From Aphrophora alni (taxonomy: Eukaryota > Arthropoda > Insecta > Hemiptera > Aphrophoridae): a DNA stretch of 64,000 nt. The notes under the pieces are model-generated. The model ran no database searches. It worked only from the letters and a program-made list of their open reading frames with translations, and was not told where the DNA came from. Shown here one piece after another: positions 13,556 through 25,300 of the stretch (the stretch's first letter is position 1; each line of letters begins with the position of its first letter). The DNA lies in contig OY740768.1 of the NCBI GenBank assembly GCA_963513935.1, forward strand, positions 65,646,231 to 65,710,230, in the 5' to 3' direction. A program made the position numbers and the translations under genes.

Positions 13556-13757
13556 GTGTGTGCTTTGTATACATTTCCTTTTACTACCTAGTCCCCCCCC
13601 CCTAATAAATAGTTAAATTCATTTTCCTTTTGTTTTAGGGTTAAGTGTGTTAGCTGTAATTAATTGTGTATGGATTAAGTGAAAGAGAGCACCTGGTGGT
13701 CCTAACTATTTCTATTCTATTCTATCCCCAAAATCAAATAAAAACCAATAAAAGTAA
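13556..13757 (+). mobile_element. LINE-like 3' tail joined to copy 1
   Basis: After the point where the two RNase H copies diverge, copy 1 continues with a C10 run, GAAAGAGAGCACCTGGTGG and a short (TATTC)n tail at about 13710-13725. Simple-repeat tails of this kind mark the 3' end of some LINEs. This sequence differs entirely from the 3' end of copy 2, so copy 1 is either chimeric or a different element inserted here. Confidence 0.4.
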
Positions 13758-14265
13758 TCGTCACCAAACATTCAGTTGAGGTAGTTGTCAATCAAATGAA
13801 AGATCCGGCTATGAAAAAATAGTTATATAATTCAATAAGGGCCAAAACTTGCTTTGCTTGTACCATCCTCAACGTAAACCGTATTTGTTAACTTCAAGGT
13901 TTTAATGACGGAGGTCAAGGTCAACTTTTGATTTTTTTGTATTATTAAAAATTTTAAATTAGATTGTAACAATTGAAAAATCTGATATTGTTAAAGATTA
14001 CTATAACTACAGAATTTACCTAATCGTAATTTTCTATTGTTAGAGCTGATTCTAAATCCAACACTCACACGCTTTACACCCTCCTCAGGAGGCTGGCTGA
14101 AAGACTTACATTTGCAACATTATGGGTTGTGAACACTTGATGTTAGTGAGGGTAAGTGGAATAAGACCATCATATATCGTCGGATGCCCGCGTATATGGA
14201 TATACATACCAGGTATGTGTAGCCGCTTTCAATCTTTATATAGGGCATATTTTTATCGAAATGAT
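13758..14265. other. Left flank of the satellite array, no gene recognised
   Basis: Mostly AT-rich. From about 14040 it becomes less AT-rich. At 14167 it carries ACCATCATATATCG, whose core CCATCATATAT recurs in inverted orientation at about 15252-15262 on the other side of the 98-bp array. That pair may be remnants of terminal repeats of an element containing the array; the evidence is slight. The frame at 14122-14331 runs into the first satellite unit and is not called. Confidence 0.4.
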
Positions 14266-15150
14266 AGGTTTTTTATAGGCGTTTATATTCCTATACACAA
14301 AACATGCAACCAGGATTGCATCCGCGATTAGTTTCTACCGCGGTAATTCATTTTTAATAAGTTAGGTTTTTTTATAGGCGTTTATATTCTGATACACAAA
14401 ACATGCAACCAGGATTGCATCCGCGATTAGTTTCTACCGCGGTCATTCATTTTTTATAAGTTAGGTTTTTTATAGGCGTTTATATTCCGATACACAAAAC
14501 GTGCAACCAGGATTGCATCCGCGATTAGTTTCTACCGCGGTCATTCATTTTTATTAAGTTAGGTTTTTTATAGGCGTTTATATTCCGATATCCAAAAAAT
14601 GCAACCAGGATTGCATCCGCGATTAGTTTCTACCGCGGTAATTCATTTTTTATAAGTTAGTTTTTTCATAGACGTTTATATTCCGATACACAAAACGTGC
14701 AACCAGGATTGCATCCGCGATTAGTTTCTACCGCGGTAATTCATTTTTAATAAGTTAGGTTTTTTATAGGCGTTTATATTCCGATACACAAATCATGCAA
14801 CCAGGATTGCATCCGCGATTAGTTTCTACCGCGGTCATTCATTTTTATTAAGTTAGGTTTTTTATAGGCGTTTATATTCCGATACACAAAAAATGCAACC
14901 AGGATTGCATCCGCGATTAGTTTCTACCGCGGTAATTCATTTTTTATAAGTTAGTTTTTTCATAGGCGTTTATATTCCGATACACAAAACGTGCAACCAG
15001 GATTGCATCCGCGATTAGTTTCTACCGCGGTCATTCATTTTTAATAAGTTAGGTTTTTTATAGGCGTTTATATTCCGATACACAAAACATGCAACCAGGA
15101 TTGCATCCGCGATTAGTTTCTACCGCGGTCATTAATTTTTAATAAGTTAG
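14266..15150. repeat. Satellite array, nine 98-bp units
   Basis: The phase mark (A before GGTTTTTTATAGGCG) falls at 14266, 14364, 14463, 14561, 14659, 14757, 14855, 14953, 15051 and 15149, that is nine units of 98 bp (one is 99). Units differ at only a few positions. Each contains two dyads: TGCAACCAGGATTGCA, with TGCAA/TTGCA arms, and CCGCG...CGCGG arms around ATTAGTTTCTAC. GC-rich blocks alternate with T-rich ones. The array is young or homogenised, unlike the other tandem repeats in the window. Variants recur every third unit (see findings). It could be a small satellite locus or the internal tandem repeat of a transposon. Confidence 0.97.
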
Positions 15151-15400
15151 GTTTATTAATTGTTATGACCGGCCGCGATAATCAAAATTTGTATACTGTA
15201 GGTCGATTGTCAGGTCGGACAACCACGGGGGTTGATAACCGCGTAATATATGATGGCATCCACATTCCAGTAGCTAACTGATGGTGAGACCGACCTATAC
15301 ACATACACATACACACAACACACAACACACACTCTAATAAGAGTGGGTCTTTCAGTTGGTACACACAAGACTGAAATAAAACAACTTTCACAATCTGATC
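15151..15400. other. Right flank of the satellite array with imperfect (CA)n
   Basis: Begins with ATGACCGGCCGCGATAATC. It contains GTATACTGTAGGTCG at 15191 and a partly inverted CCGACCTATACACATAC at 15290, which together could form a weak stem. Imperfect CACA/ACACAAC repeats lie at about 15298-15331. No gene is recognised. Higher GC than the surroundings suggests it belongs to the same inserted unit as the 98-bp array. Confidence 0.45.
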
Positions 15401-15994
15401 TTTGTGTTTTATTTATTAGACTTAAGTTAGACGTAAGATGAATTTATATTTTAAAATGAATGTACTGCAGTGATAGATTGTATAATATTTGATAATAATA
15501 ATATTAATGTTGTAAACTTTAAAATATTGTAAATATAATGGAAAAACTATTGTAAATGTAATTGAAAAATAAATGTCTTTTTAAATGTAACTAGATATAT
15601 TTCTTAAAAGTTCACTCTGGCATTTCATGCCAAATTATTAATTTGATAAGTGTATAAGGTGTTGCTTGTGTAAAAAATATAAATATAAAATTTACAAAAT
15701 TAATGTTCAACGTAGCAAGTTATAAATTACAAAAATAGACAAATCATTACGAGGTAAATCTTAAACCCCTCAAATTGCAGACTATACGATATCGTTGTGT
15801 AAAAGCTACCACAGCTGTCTTGGTCTTCTACTCTGAATTTGTTGCATGCAGTTCGAATGCTCTGTATATTTCTGCAAAATAAAATTTAGTATAAAACAGA
15901 ATTCGTTTAAATTGGTAATTATGTAAGACATCTTTTTAGACCTTGAATGCTACGGTCGGGAAAAAAGTTGACCAACTCTACACGAACAAATAAT
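15401..15994. other. AT-rich stretch, nothing recognised
   Basis: Very AT-rich with several AATAAA-like motifs (near 15567 and 15880) but no coding frame. Such motifs are expected by chance at this composition. Confidence 0.5.
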
Positions 15995-16060
15995 GTAGAT
16001 TCAGTTAAAACGCCTCGGGATTGCTACACCCGTACTCACTATAAGTCCTTGAGAGAGATC
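15995..16060 (+). mobile_element. Dispersed family 1, copy F (3' fragment)
   Basis: Contains CCTCGGGATTGCTACACCC followed by GTACTCACTATA. These are the last two conserved blocks of the six-copy family described under the copy at 51688-51885. Only the 3' end is present; sequence upstream of about 15995 does not align. Confidence 0.6.
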
Positions 16061-16116
16061 CAAACAGATATGAAATGGAAAAAAAGGATAACATCCAGCT
16101 GGTTCCCTTGTGATTG

Positions 16117-16117
<1 letters not shown>

Positions 16118-16159
<42 letters not shown>
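16118..16159. repeat. (CA)n microsatellite
   Basis: Perfect CA repeat, 42 bp. The overlapping open frames (His-Thr repeats on plus, Cys-Val repeats on minus) are artefacts. Confidence 0.97.
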
Positions 16160-16164
<5 letters not shown>

Positions 16165-16486
16165 GTCTGGCAATAGTAATGATGCCTCACCATTTGACAC
16201 AATTGTACAATAGTTTTATGTAGCACTTTTTAGAATTTTTACACAATCCAAATTTTTTAAACATCCATATTAGAAACTAAATTATGAGGCCTATTTTCAG
16301 GACAAACTTGTAGTTACTGTAGCTCTCAGATATGAGTGAGTATATAACAGGTAAAATTTATGTTCCATCGTATTTGTCGTACTACTATTAAATATTTTGA
16401 CATCCCTCACGTCTATTTTACCCAAACGGCAAACTTTTGAGATATTAGCGGTGTTTTTGATTAGTATATCAGGAAGGTGGCATCCT

Positions 16487-16562
16487 CTCCTTCTCTTTAT
16501 CTCTCACCCTCTCATTCTCTCTCCGTTTCTCTTGCTCTCTCCCTACCTCCCCATATTCTAAG
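16487..16562. repeat. CT-rich polypyrimidine tract
   Basis: About 75 bp almost free of purines on the plus strand, with CTCTC-type repeats. It is a degenerate (CT)n simple repeat and encodes only a Ser/Leu/Pro-rich chance frame. Confidence 0.8.
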
Positions 16563-16696
16563 CCCTTTTACTCATATACTCCAAGTCGTTGTGAATATCG
16601 TCTTTATTCCCCCATTCGAAAACATTACAATTTTTTGCAGCTCAGTTTTCGTGTCGGCCTTGAATAACTCTTAACTCTTAATGTTTTATATTCCTC

Positions 16697-17608
16697 CATG
16701 ACTCATTCAAATGCCAACTTTTGTATTTTCACTGTCCATGTTCATCAAACACAACACTCCTGATGTAGTATATCGTCAAGAGTTTCACTATATACTTGAT
16801 GAATACCCATCTACTGAAATTATTTTCTCAGAGGATTCTAAACTGGGCAATAAAGTCGGTTGAGCATATTACTCATCTGGTCGAACATATATGTATGGTT
16901 GTTACCCCCAGCTTATAGTGTATTTTCTGCCGAACTCTTTTTAATTTTGTAAGGCCTTAATGCCGTTTCATCTGGTTTCCGTTACCATCTTTTGTGTTTC
17001 AATTCCAAAATTGATTTACAGACTATTCAGGTTATGTATTCTTAGAATCCCTTAGTTGAAGATATTTTGTGTTACATACAAAGATTTGAGTTACGGGACG
17101 TCGGTCGGAGTATCATTTTGCTGGATACCTGGACATTGTGGAATTTCAGGAAACGCAAAAGCTGACGAAGCGTCAAAGGAAGCTACAAGTCATAACAGTC
17201 ATAATACGATGTGTAACTGGTATCTGACTTATTATCGTCTGTGAAAATCATTTTGTATAGGCAATGGGAAGAAGAGTGGACAAATAAGCCGAGGGAAATA
17301 AAAAACACTGTTCGTCCTTGGAATTAATCCATACGTGCGAATTGTTGAGAGGAAGTAATGTTACCCGTGTTCGTATCGGCCATTCAATGATTACTCAGAG
17401 ATTTCTGATGGAACACCGGAATACGTCCCAATGCCCATTTTGTCAAGGCGTGTTGTCAATAAGCACGTCCTCATTGACTGTGTTGCTTTGAGATATGTGA
17501 GTAGAACATTTGCCCTTCGCAATTCAATTCAGGCGATGTTGGGGGATAACGCTCAGATCCTTCATCGGATATTGTCCTTTATGTGTCGTCTGAAAATTTT
17601 TGATAAAT
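16697..17608 (+). pseudogene. LINE RNase H and C-terminal fragment, copy 2
   Basis: The first 400 bp align to copy 1 (13159-13555). The first catalytic motif is damaged: TDGS is read as SEDS, and a stop replaces Cys in VGCAYY. Unlike copy 1, it goes on to a frame (17056-17244) with WIPGHCGISGNAKADEA, the C-terminal RNase H motif carrying the conserved His and last Asp. Further frames give RIGHSMITQRFLMEHRN and then CPFCQG, the start of the zinc-binding C-terminal region (CxxC...H...C) found in LINE ORF2 proteins. Several stops and frameshifts show it is dead. An A-rich run at about 17608 follows the coding remnant. The family is jockey/LOA/I-like, not resolved further. Confidence 0.85.
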
Positions 17609-18008
17609 AAAAAAAAACTTCTAGTCGATAATTGCAGTCATTTTACAGCTCTATAACACTATGATTCCTTTTAAATTTTATTCTTGGTAACTCGTTGCAG
17701 GGCGCCTTACAGGTTTGCAATATTTGTTTTTATTGTTGTTAATTGTATTTTCTATAGTTTATAATGATCAACTCGTTGCAGGACCATTTTACAGCCTTGT
17801 AACATGTTATGTTGTTGTTTATTTTCGTTTGTTAACTAGATTTAGTTTTGTTTTTGTTCTTAAAAATTGTATGTTATCGTTTTGTTTCTGTATCATGTGT
17901 TTGTATTATGGTGGAGCATCTTCACGCTCAATTTTGTGAAGGCGATAATAACTGCAATTGTTTTTCGTCTTAAGATCCCAACAAAAAAAAAAATAAATAA
18001 AAAATTCA
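17609..18008 (+). mobile_element. 3' untranslated region and A-rich tail of LINE copy 2
   Basis: Follows the coding remnant directly. It has two copies of AACTCGTTGCAGG (17689 and 17770), and CATTTTACAGC or a variant lies near each. It is T-rich and ends in an A-rich run (17984-18003) with AATAAATAAAAAA. This is the expected structure of a LINE 3' end. Frames at 17715-17939 and 17867-18118 are hydrophobic chance frames in T-rich DNA. Confidence 0.65.
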
Positions 18009-20374
18009 AATGGATATTGAGTATGTCCCTTGCAATACTAGTGAGAATTTATATCAGTCCAATATCGACAAAATTTTGTGTACGTTTATGGCCGTCATCT
18101 TGTAACAGCACAAAATAAGTTGAAACTATTTCCCAAGAATGCATTCATTTAAAATACCTATAAAATGATGTATTACTTGACTTAGATTTACATTTGAAAT
18201 TTCTTCAAACACTACCCACACTTCGCTAAATAGGCATTTTAGTGTTTTGAAAATAAATATTTTTCCTAAATTCATCTGGTGAGATATAGTAGGGTTTCAT
18301 TTGAAATTAATTGTAAAACTTATAAGTTCGTTTGATATACATGATGAACAGGTGGTCTGATACAATCTGCATTAATAGTATCCACTCGCTTTGCTCTTGT
18401 CGGTCTCTCAGCCTTGGCGAGTCTCAAAGCTATATATATGATGCAATCTCCGTTCGTTTCTCTGCCTGATCTCGTAACTTTACGAATATCACAATTCTTG
18501 AGAGTTCAGGGTACGAAATTTAGAATAATAAAATTTTGCTATTTGTCATTTTAAAGAGGCGATATTGGTACCATTACATGCAGAATTAAAATCTGGACAT
18601 CACGTTATAAGTTGAATAACATATAAATGTGAAAAAAAAACTGTTTAATATGGCGGCCATTATCACTATTTCAATTCGATATTTCTGAATTTCATAGGCT
18701 TGTGGCACACTCTATACCAAATTTCATGCATCTATCTTAATCGTGTTCATCTACTGACGACAACGATAACACAACGACGATGGACGAACAGAATGTAGAA
18801 AATAATTTTTACGATTTCCTTAAGCTATGAAATATGAAGATAAATCAAAATAACAGAGGTCAAAATTTTTACTATTGTCAAACCTACCTTATACTTGCTG
18901 TACCTGGTAAGTAAAAGTATTATACAAATCTTAGGTACTGAAAATGAGAAGAATCGTCGATAATGCAATCAGTAGTCGATATATTTACACCACCTCACAA
19001 TTTTTTTAATTCATAAAAATTGAAGTAAAATCCGACAGCTATTTTTACCAAAATAATTCAAAACAATTACGTAGAAAATATTTCAAGTTCAAATTTAACA
19101 GTTTGTCAGCACTGCGTTTAACAAGTCAAGTTTTAGTGAATAATAATATTTTTAGTTATACAATATTGATAATTTAAAGGGTTTGTATAATTTAAACTGT
19201 CAGTTTGATTTAAATGATACCATAACGTAAAATTTATATCGAACATTTAACGATACGATATGTCTTTAATGACATCTTTAATGGGTTTATTTTTACTCTA
19301 ACTTTATGACTATACATTAATGCTTATGTAACCAAGGTAAACTGTTATTGATGTACTTTTATCGAACCTCATTAAAATTAAATATTAATATTACACATTA
19401 TACAAGGTATTTCTAATAATCGTTCAAAAACTTCACGAGCTCATTCCTCACATCAAAACCAATGAAAAGTTTATGTTAACGTGTTTCCTAGAATGCTACC
19501 ATTTGGTGTTTAAATAAAACAATTCATATATTTTTAACGCCAGTCTAAATATATCGAGATGAAATTATGCATGCCACTTAGTGTTATAAACCCCCAATTT
19601 GGGGAAAATAATCAACAGATTCCCTTTACTCCTTTCAAAGTGGAGGCTATTTAAACCTTTTAACAACGAATATCTTTAAACTGTTAATTTTACAAAATAT
19701 TTACAAGTGACAAAATATTTTTCTTTTTAAACAACAAAAAATGTTTATATTCATTTTCAGTAGCTTAATGGATAATTTATTTAGTTATCGATAAAAAACT
19801 GAAAACAATAATACATGGGGTAATAGTTTACAACATCCAAAATTAACCTAGAACCAAAATTTCGTTTGAATTTTCCAAATTTTTATCTCCAAATCTTTCT
19901 GTACCTAAAAGAACAAATGAGTTTTCACGCACCCAAAAATAATATGTAATAACAAATATCATAATAAACTTCTGTATTTTGTATTAATGCGTAATAAAAC
20001 TGTAGGGATATAGTGCATGGCAGACAACAATGTTCAATAAACAGATGTTACTCCCAAAACATTGATAAAACTATCCAATTCAACTTCCTACACTGGTTAA
20101 AAAAGTGTATTCATGTTACACAAAAACTGATTATCAAGTATATTTTTGTGATTGTTGTAAATATATAACCTGTTCGTGTATTTAATCGATCACAGTGAAT
20201 AACTGGAATCCAAGTGATGTTAAAATTGTTATCTTATTATAGTGCACACCGTGGCAAAAATAATAATCAAATATTTTCAAACTCAGAAAGGGGGACATGC
20301 ATTTAATGTACAGTCTTGCGCATTGTAATAGTCTTAAAACTAAAATCCTGTGTCAAGAGCACTTTCCTAATTGA
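18009..20374. other. AT-rich stretch, nothing recognised
   Basis: A modest GC-richer patch lies at about 18365-18480 (CCACTCGCTTTGCTCTTGTC), without a convincing frame. At about 18650-18790 wording such as CCAAATTTCATGCATCTATC and GACGACAACGATAACAC resembles degraded transposon DNA, unassigned. Confidence 0.5.
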
Positions 20375-20860
20375 GTGTTAACTCATGACAAAACTTTGTT
20401 ACTATTCTTCACCGTTTCTGTGAAACGGGAAGTTTTAAAGTTGACAAATCTAGGAAGACCTAATTCAAATAGAATACTTGAATTCGAGGAGGATTTGCTA
20501 AATGAAATATCCAATAATCCTAAAATCTACCAGAGAATTGGTCCTACATTTTTATGTAGGTAACGAAACTGCTTGGAGGGTATTGTATGACGACCACCTC
20601 CATCCCTACCAGGTTCAGCGAGTGCAACAAGCTCTCCAACCACATGATTGTCCTTGTTGTGTTCAATTTTGTCAATGGTTTATCTAAAAATGTGGTAAAA
20701 GACCTTCTTATGGATGGTTTTTAATTTACTGGTGAAATTAAATTTACCAGAACGGCTATTATTGATTGTCACAACAAGCACATATGGTCTGATGAATACC
20801 CTCGTTCCATTATGCAGAGACCTGAAATAGGAAAGAGTACGGCAGTAGATGACGCCTAGA
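20375..20860 (+). pseudogene. Tc1/mariner-IS630-like transposase relic
   Basis: Three frames together give a recognisable partial transposase. The first (20375-20563) has LGRPNSNR and LLNEISNNPK, the linker and start of the second helix-turn-helix. The second (20502-20687) has ETAWRVLYDDHLHPYQVQRV and QPHDCPCCVQFCQWF, the region before the catalytic core. The third (from about 20723) has FTGEIKFTRTAII and HNKHIWSDEYPRSI, which aligns with the FTDEA.FTR....HN.H.W..ENP block of this arthropod transposase group. The first catalytic Asp (FTDE) is Gly here. Two frameshifts, an internal stop, and the absence of the later catalytic residues show an inactive fragment. No terminal inverted repeats were found. 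Confidence 0.75.
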
Positions 20861-22103
20861 TTCCTGTATTTTGAATGAAAGACACCACTTTGGAGAGCTC
20901 CTCTAGTTTCTTTCAAACACATTTTGTGTTCCATTTTTTTTTGGAAAATAAATATCCATTGAAAACAAAATGAGTCATTTATTTTTCCTGCTCATAATTG
21001 GTTCTGGACTCTTTTGGGTGTTGTAGACAATTACCAAGAATTAATGTTTTCAGTTTTTTCTTGATAACTCAGTAATCCTTTAAGCTACAGAAAGAATAAC
21101 AATACCATTTTGTTTTTCATTAAAAAATATTTTATTTCTTGTAAATATTTTATAAAATTAACGGTTTTTGAGAAAGTATTTATAAAGGATTTTTTGTTCA
21201 TATCTAGAGTAATTCAAATCATAAAACTACTGAATTTTAAAAAATTGTATACTTCAGTTGTTCTTAATGGTGCTAACCTCATCTCTATTGGATGAACAAT
21301 TTTGAAGTTAATAATCATAATATTTTTATTTCGTTTCTTATTGCTTAGATTTTGCATAAATACCATTTTATGAAATACTAATTACCTCACCGTGGTGAAA
21401 GACGTAATCATTATTAGTGCCTAATAAAATGAGCTCTTGCAGCAAATCATTATTATTGTCTACATTGGAATTTCGAAACGAAATTTATACTTTTTTTGAA
21501 GAACATTGGTGAAAATGTAATATTTGTATATTATTTAAGAAGTGACAGATATGAGTAGACATTTTTCACATATGTGTATCTTCGAGGCCAAAAACAGGTA
21601 TATGCGCAAAGAGGATTTGTTCCCTTTGAGTAGTGACATGCACATTCAAGAAATTTAGTAATCATGTGTAAGATTTGGTTTACATGTCAGGGCTGGAATA
21701 CCATGATAAAATCAACGCGTTTCAAGTGTATACATTTTTGTGTAGCTTAGTTAAAGTATATTGGTTTCATAAGTTTCCAACAGCAGACAAAATTTTAATA
21801 TTGGACTTAATGAATCCTTTATATAGTTATAGATGTTAAATAGACAATTGAAAAAAATAAAAATTATTTGACGTACAATATTATAATATAAACGTAATAA
21901 TAAATAATAAGAGAAACAATAAACAAACTAAACAGTAAGTTGCTAGATGACAAGAGAAAGTTTTATGTAAAAATAAATAGAATTGTTACAGTTTGACCTA
22001 CGAACCCCCAAAGGTCGATATATTGACTCTTAATGTGCAAATTCCAAGGGCGATAAATTGCTTCTCTCGTGTTTAGTTTCTCTATGTACTTGTTCCTTTG
22101 TTG
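20861..22103. other. AT-rich stretch, nothing recognised
   Basis: No convincing frame or repeat. The frame at 21110-21295 is Lys/Phe/Ile-rich, as expected of A/T-rich non-coding DNA. Confidence 0.5.
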
Positions 22104-22345
22104 TTTAAAGGCAAAACCTCTCGGTCATCGTCGCCTTACCAAAAAAAGAAAAAATAGAGCATGAAATAAAGACTTCTAGCCCTTGAATTCTCTAATAGTG
22201 TCAGGGTCAGAAAATAACAAGAGTTGGTCAAGAGAGACAGATAGAAAAGATGAAAGAGAAGGTTAGAATCTAAGATTATACCCGGTTCCTTTAGGATTTC
22301 CAAAGCCGTAATCACTAATCTAAGCCCCTGAGTGTCCCTTTAGGT
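22104..22345 (+). mobile_element. Dispersed family 1, copy A
   Basis: Starts with TTTAAAGGCAAAACCTC followed by GGTCATCGTCGCCTTA. It continues with CTCTAATAGTGTCAGGGTC, GAGTTGGTCAAGAGAGAC and AAAGATGAAAGAGA, and ends near CCCCTGAGTG. All blocks occur in the same order as in the other copies. No coding capacity. Confidence 0.75.
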
Positions 22346-25300
22346 ATCGTCTTCCACTTCTATCAGATTTGGATCAAAATAAGATTGAATTTTATATTAG
22401 TAAAAATACTTTTCAAGTAACAATTCAAATGTACTAAAAGGTTAAAAAAGTAAACTAGTCTATAAGTTTTCCATATCGTAACTGGGCATGAAATATCAAG
22501 TTCGTCTAGGTCTATGTGTTGATCTGGGTTTGCGTATAAATTTTTGTTTTGTTTTTGAAGTTTTAAACTCTTGACCATGAACTCTATTTTCAATTTTCCT
22601 CTCCCACTTTCTTTTAGTTTGTGAAATTTTTGTCGCGGATTATTTTAAGAACGGATGGTCAGATTAACTAAAAATATTATAATTAGATGCTTGGTGGGTG
22701 CTCATAGAATAATTATATTTTGGATGAAGTTGTGTTAAAGAAGGAAATAAGGGGAAGCTGAAATAAATTGTGACACATTATCTCGAGAGCTGTTAACTTT
22801 GTATAACTCAAAATTTGAATGTTCTGTGCTTGGGTTTGAATGATTGGACAAAATGATTGGCTTTCAGTTAAAATTGTATTTTTTTCTATAAGGATGGTGG
22901 TAAAAACATTTATATGTCCAAAGGTGTTTACGAAGCATTTGTTATAATAACACACAATTATTATTATTATTTTAGCCAAGTTGGGTCTTGCTCTAGCACG
23001 TTTACTTTAAAAATATAATGGTTAACTAATAAGAACAACTCAATTGTTTAAATGACTCTTTATTCTCGGGTCTTACTAAGGTTTGGGCTTTTTTAAATGT
23101 GCAATTATTATACAATTATGGACATATATCTTAAAATTCACAAATCAGCTTATACTATCAATATTAAAAGTTCTTAAAGTTCAATTTTTTGATAATAATA
23201 AAATCTATATATTTACTTAAGTCCAAATGAATGATGTTGAAAGGTGTTTAAATATCTATTGTTGAAGATAATTAAAAAGGTTTGGTACTACCTCAGACTG
23301 CTTTCTTAGTACTAGCAATAATTCTTGTAGTTTATTATTTATTCTTCTGATATGTTTGTATTATTATATTATTGAACTTTTCTATAAAATCTTTCAATTA
23401 AAATTTCTGAATAACGAAAATAGGTCTTGCCTAAATGAAATTTTTTTTAGAACTCTCATTCATTTTTTTTAACAACCCGGGCTACAACACTGTCCCGCCA
23501 TCACTGGTATATTTTTCGCTCTCGGCTTTTCGTATGGCCGTGCATTCAAACATATCAAATATATATATTTTTAAATGTCCTTCCATAGTCATTTTTAAAT
23601 AGTATATTAATTTGTAGACATATCTGAAGTTAGAATTGTTTTTTTTTTTTTTTTTTTTTTTTAAAGGTTTTAATTAATCCACATTCACTTTTTATATATT
23701 TATGTTTTTATATATCACTGCCTAGATTTCAACAATAGTTCTAACTTTCGCCGCCAGTTCGCACTGTTCCACTTTATTGTAATAATTCATTGTAAACACT
23801 AAAACTAACCTAATTTATCCTATTCAACCAGTTTGTTATTTAAATTAACTAATACACAATATACATTGAATTTGAATTAAAAATAATTATCTAAACATGA
23901 AATAAATTACAAAAGGATAATAAAACATTCTTATTCAATCATTTTAGGTTATTAAGTAAAGTTACTGTTATTATTGTTTTTTGAAATGGAAGTAAGTTTT
24001 ATTTAAATTAGCTGTAGTTATTATAATATGACTGTGCTTTATATTATTCATTTAAAATTTCCAAAATCTTTAAGTTAATTAAATTATTAGGCTAGGACGA
24101 ATTTTGAAGTTATTACATTTAGGCTATAACATACATCTAAGATCTCACTTTACTTTTGACCACAAATCCCTCAACCCATCATCAATTCATATTGTTTATT
24201 TAATAAAAAATATTACATTGTATTATCGTCTGTTTTATTAAAACCATACATTAAAAATATGAGATTATACAACTTTTAAAACTATATAATATTGATAAAA
24301 AATCTACTTGCTTTGAATGTATGAGTGGATGATGACTGTCTAGAAAATTAGAGACTTCCGTATATATTGAATTTTTATATAACGTATTAAAATAACAGCA
24401 TATTTAAGCTGTACTATCTATTTAGGATTGTTTTTCACCCCATCCCTTTCTTTTTTTTTAATAAGTTATAAAGAAATGTCTTTGAGCTATGAACTCTCTC
24501 TCAGTAAGAGAGAGAAAACAATTATCTACGTCCTTTTCCAATATCTTTATAGGTTTGTATTTCACAACAAGGCTATAATTTTGACTATTAGTGATTCTAA
24601 AACTAGATACTAATAGTTTAAATTATATTCATGTCAATCTATACCCCTCCCATGGTACATGGTAATGGTTCCCTTCTCAATTCAATTAAACGGTTCATTA
24701 AACAATGACCAACGAAATGAAGTCAATATCATTTGGACTTATTTTCTTTGTTGGTTTTGTCTTTAATTAATTTATAGCTCTAGTGTGGGTCAATGCTCTC
24801 TAGATTTGGAATTCAAAGTTCAACACGGAGTTGAATTCAATAAGCCTAAGTTCATGCCATAGTGAGGATTGCGTGTAATTAGTGATCATAAAAATAAATA
24901 GTTTGATTTTGTTCCTACTTATAGGGTATGGCATGAATACGTAACCGATTTAACAGAGTTTTGTTTTTGTTGTTTCTTACGATAATAATATCTTTATTTC
25001 TTTAAATAATAAGGTGTATCTCTTTTAAATGTTTTTTATTATTCATACTTGTTGGTATAAATGAATCCCCCTTTTCGTTTATAGATTTTTTATTGTCAAG
25101 TTATATTTTTTAAAATAATGTTTTAAAAATATTATTGGAAAAAATTGATTTATCTATATTAATATTTTTTAAAAACGCTCTCGTGGATCTTAGAATTTAA
25201 AATTTCAAGTCTAGAGTCGTTTAGGCTGTAGTTTGGACTAGTGAACTGTTGAAAACTACAGAGGATCAAGCCCGGTTGATGGAATTGCGATTTTCCATGT

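Noticed and set aside
14122..14331. 69-codon plus frame before the 98-bp array
   Set aside because: It runs into the satellite unit and has no recognisable motif.
14266..15150. CRISPR-like array
   Set aside because: Units are contiguous 98-bp copies without unique spacers, and the DNA is eukaryotic.
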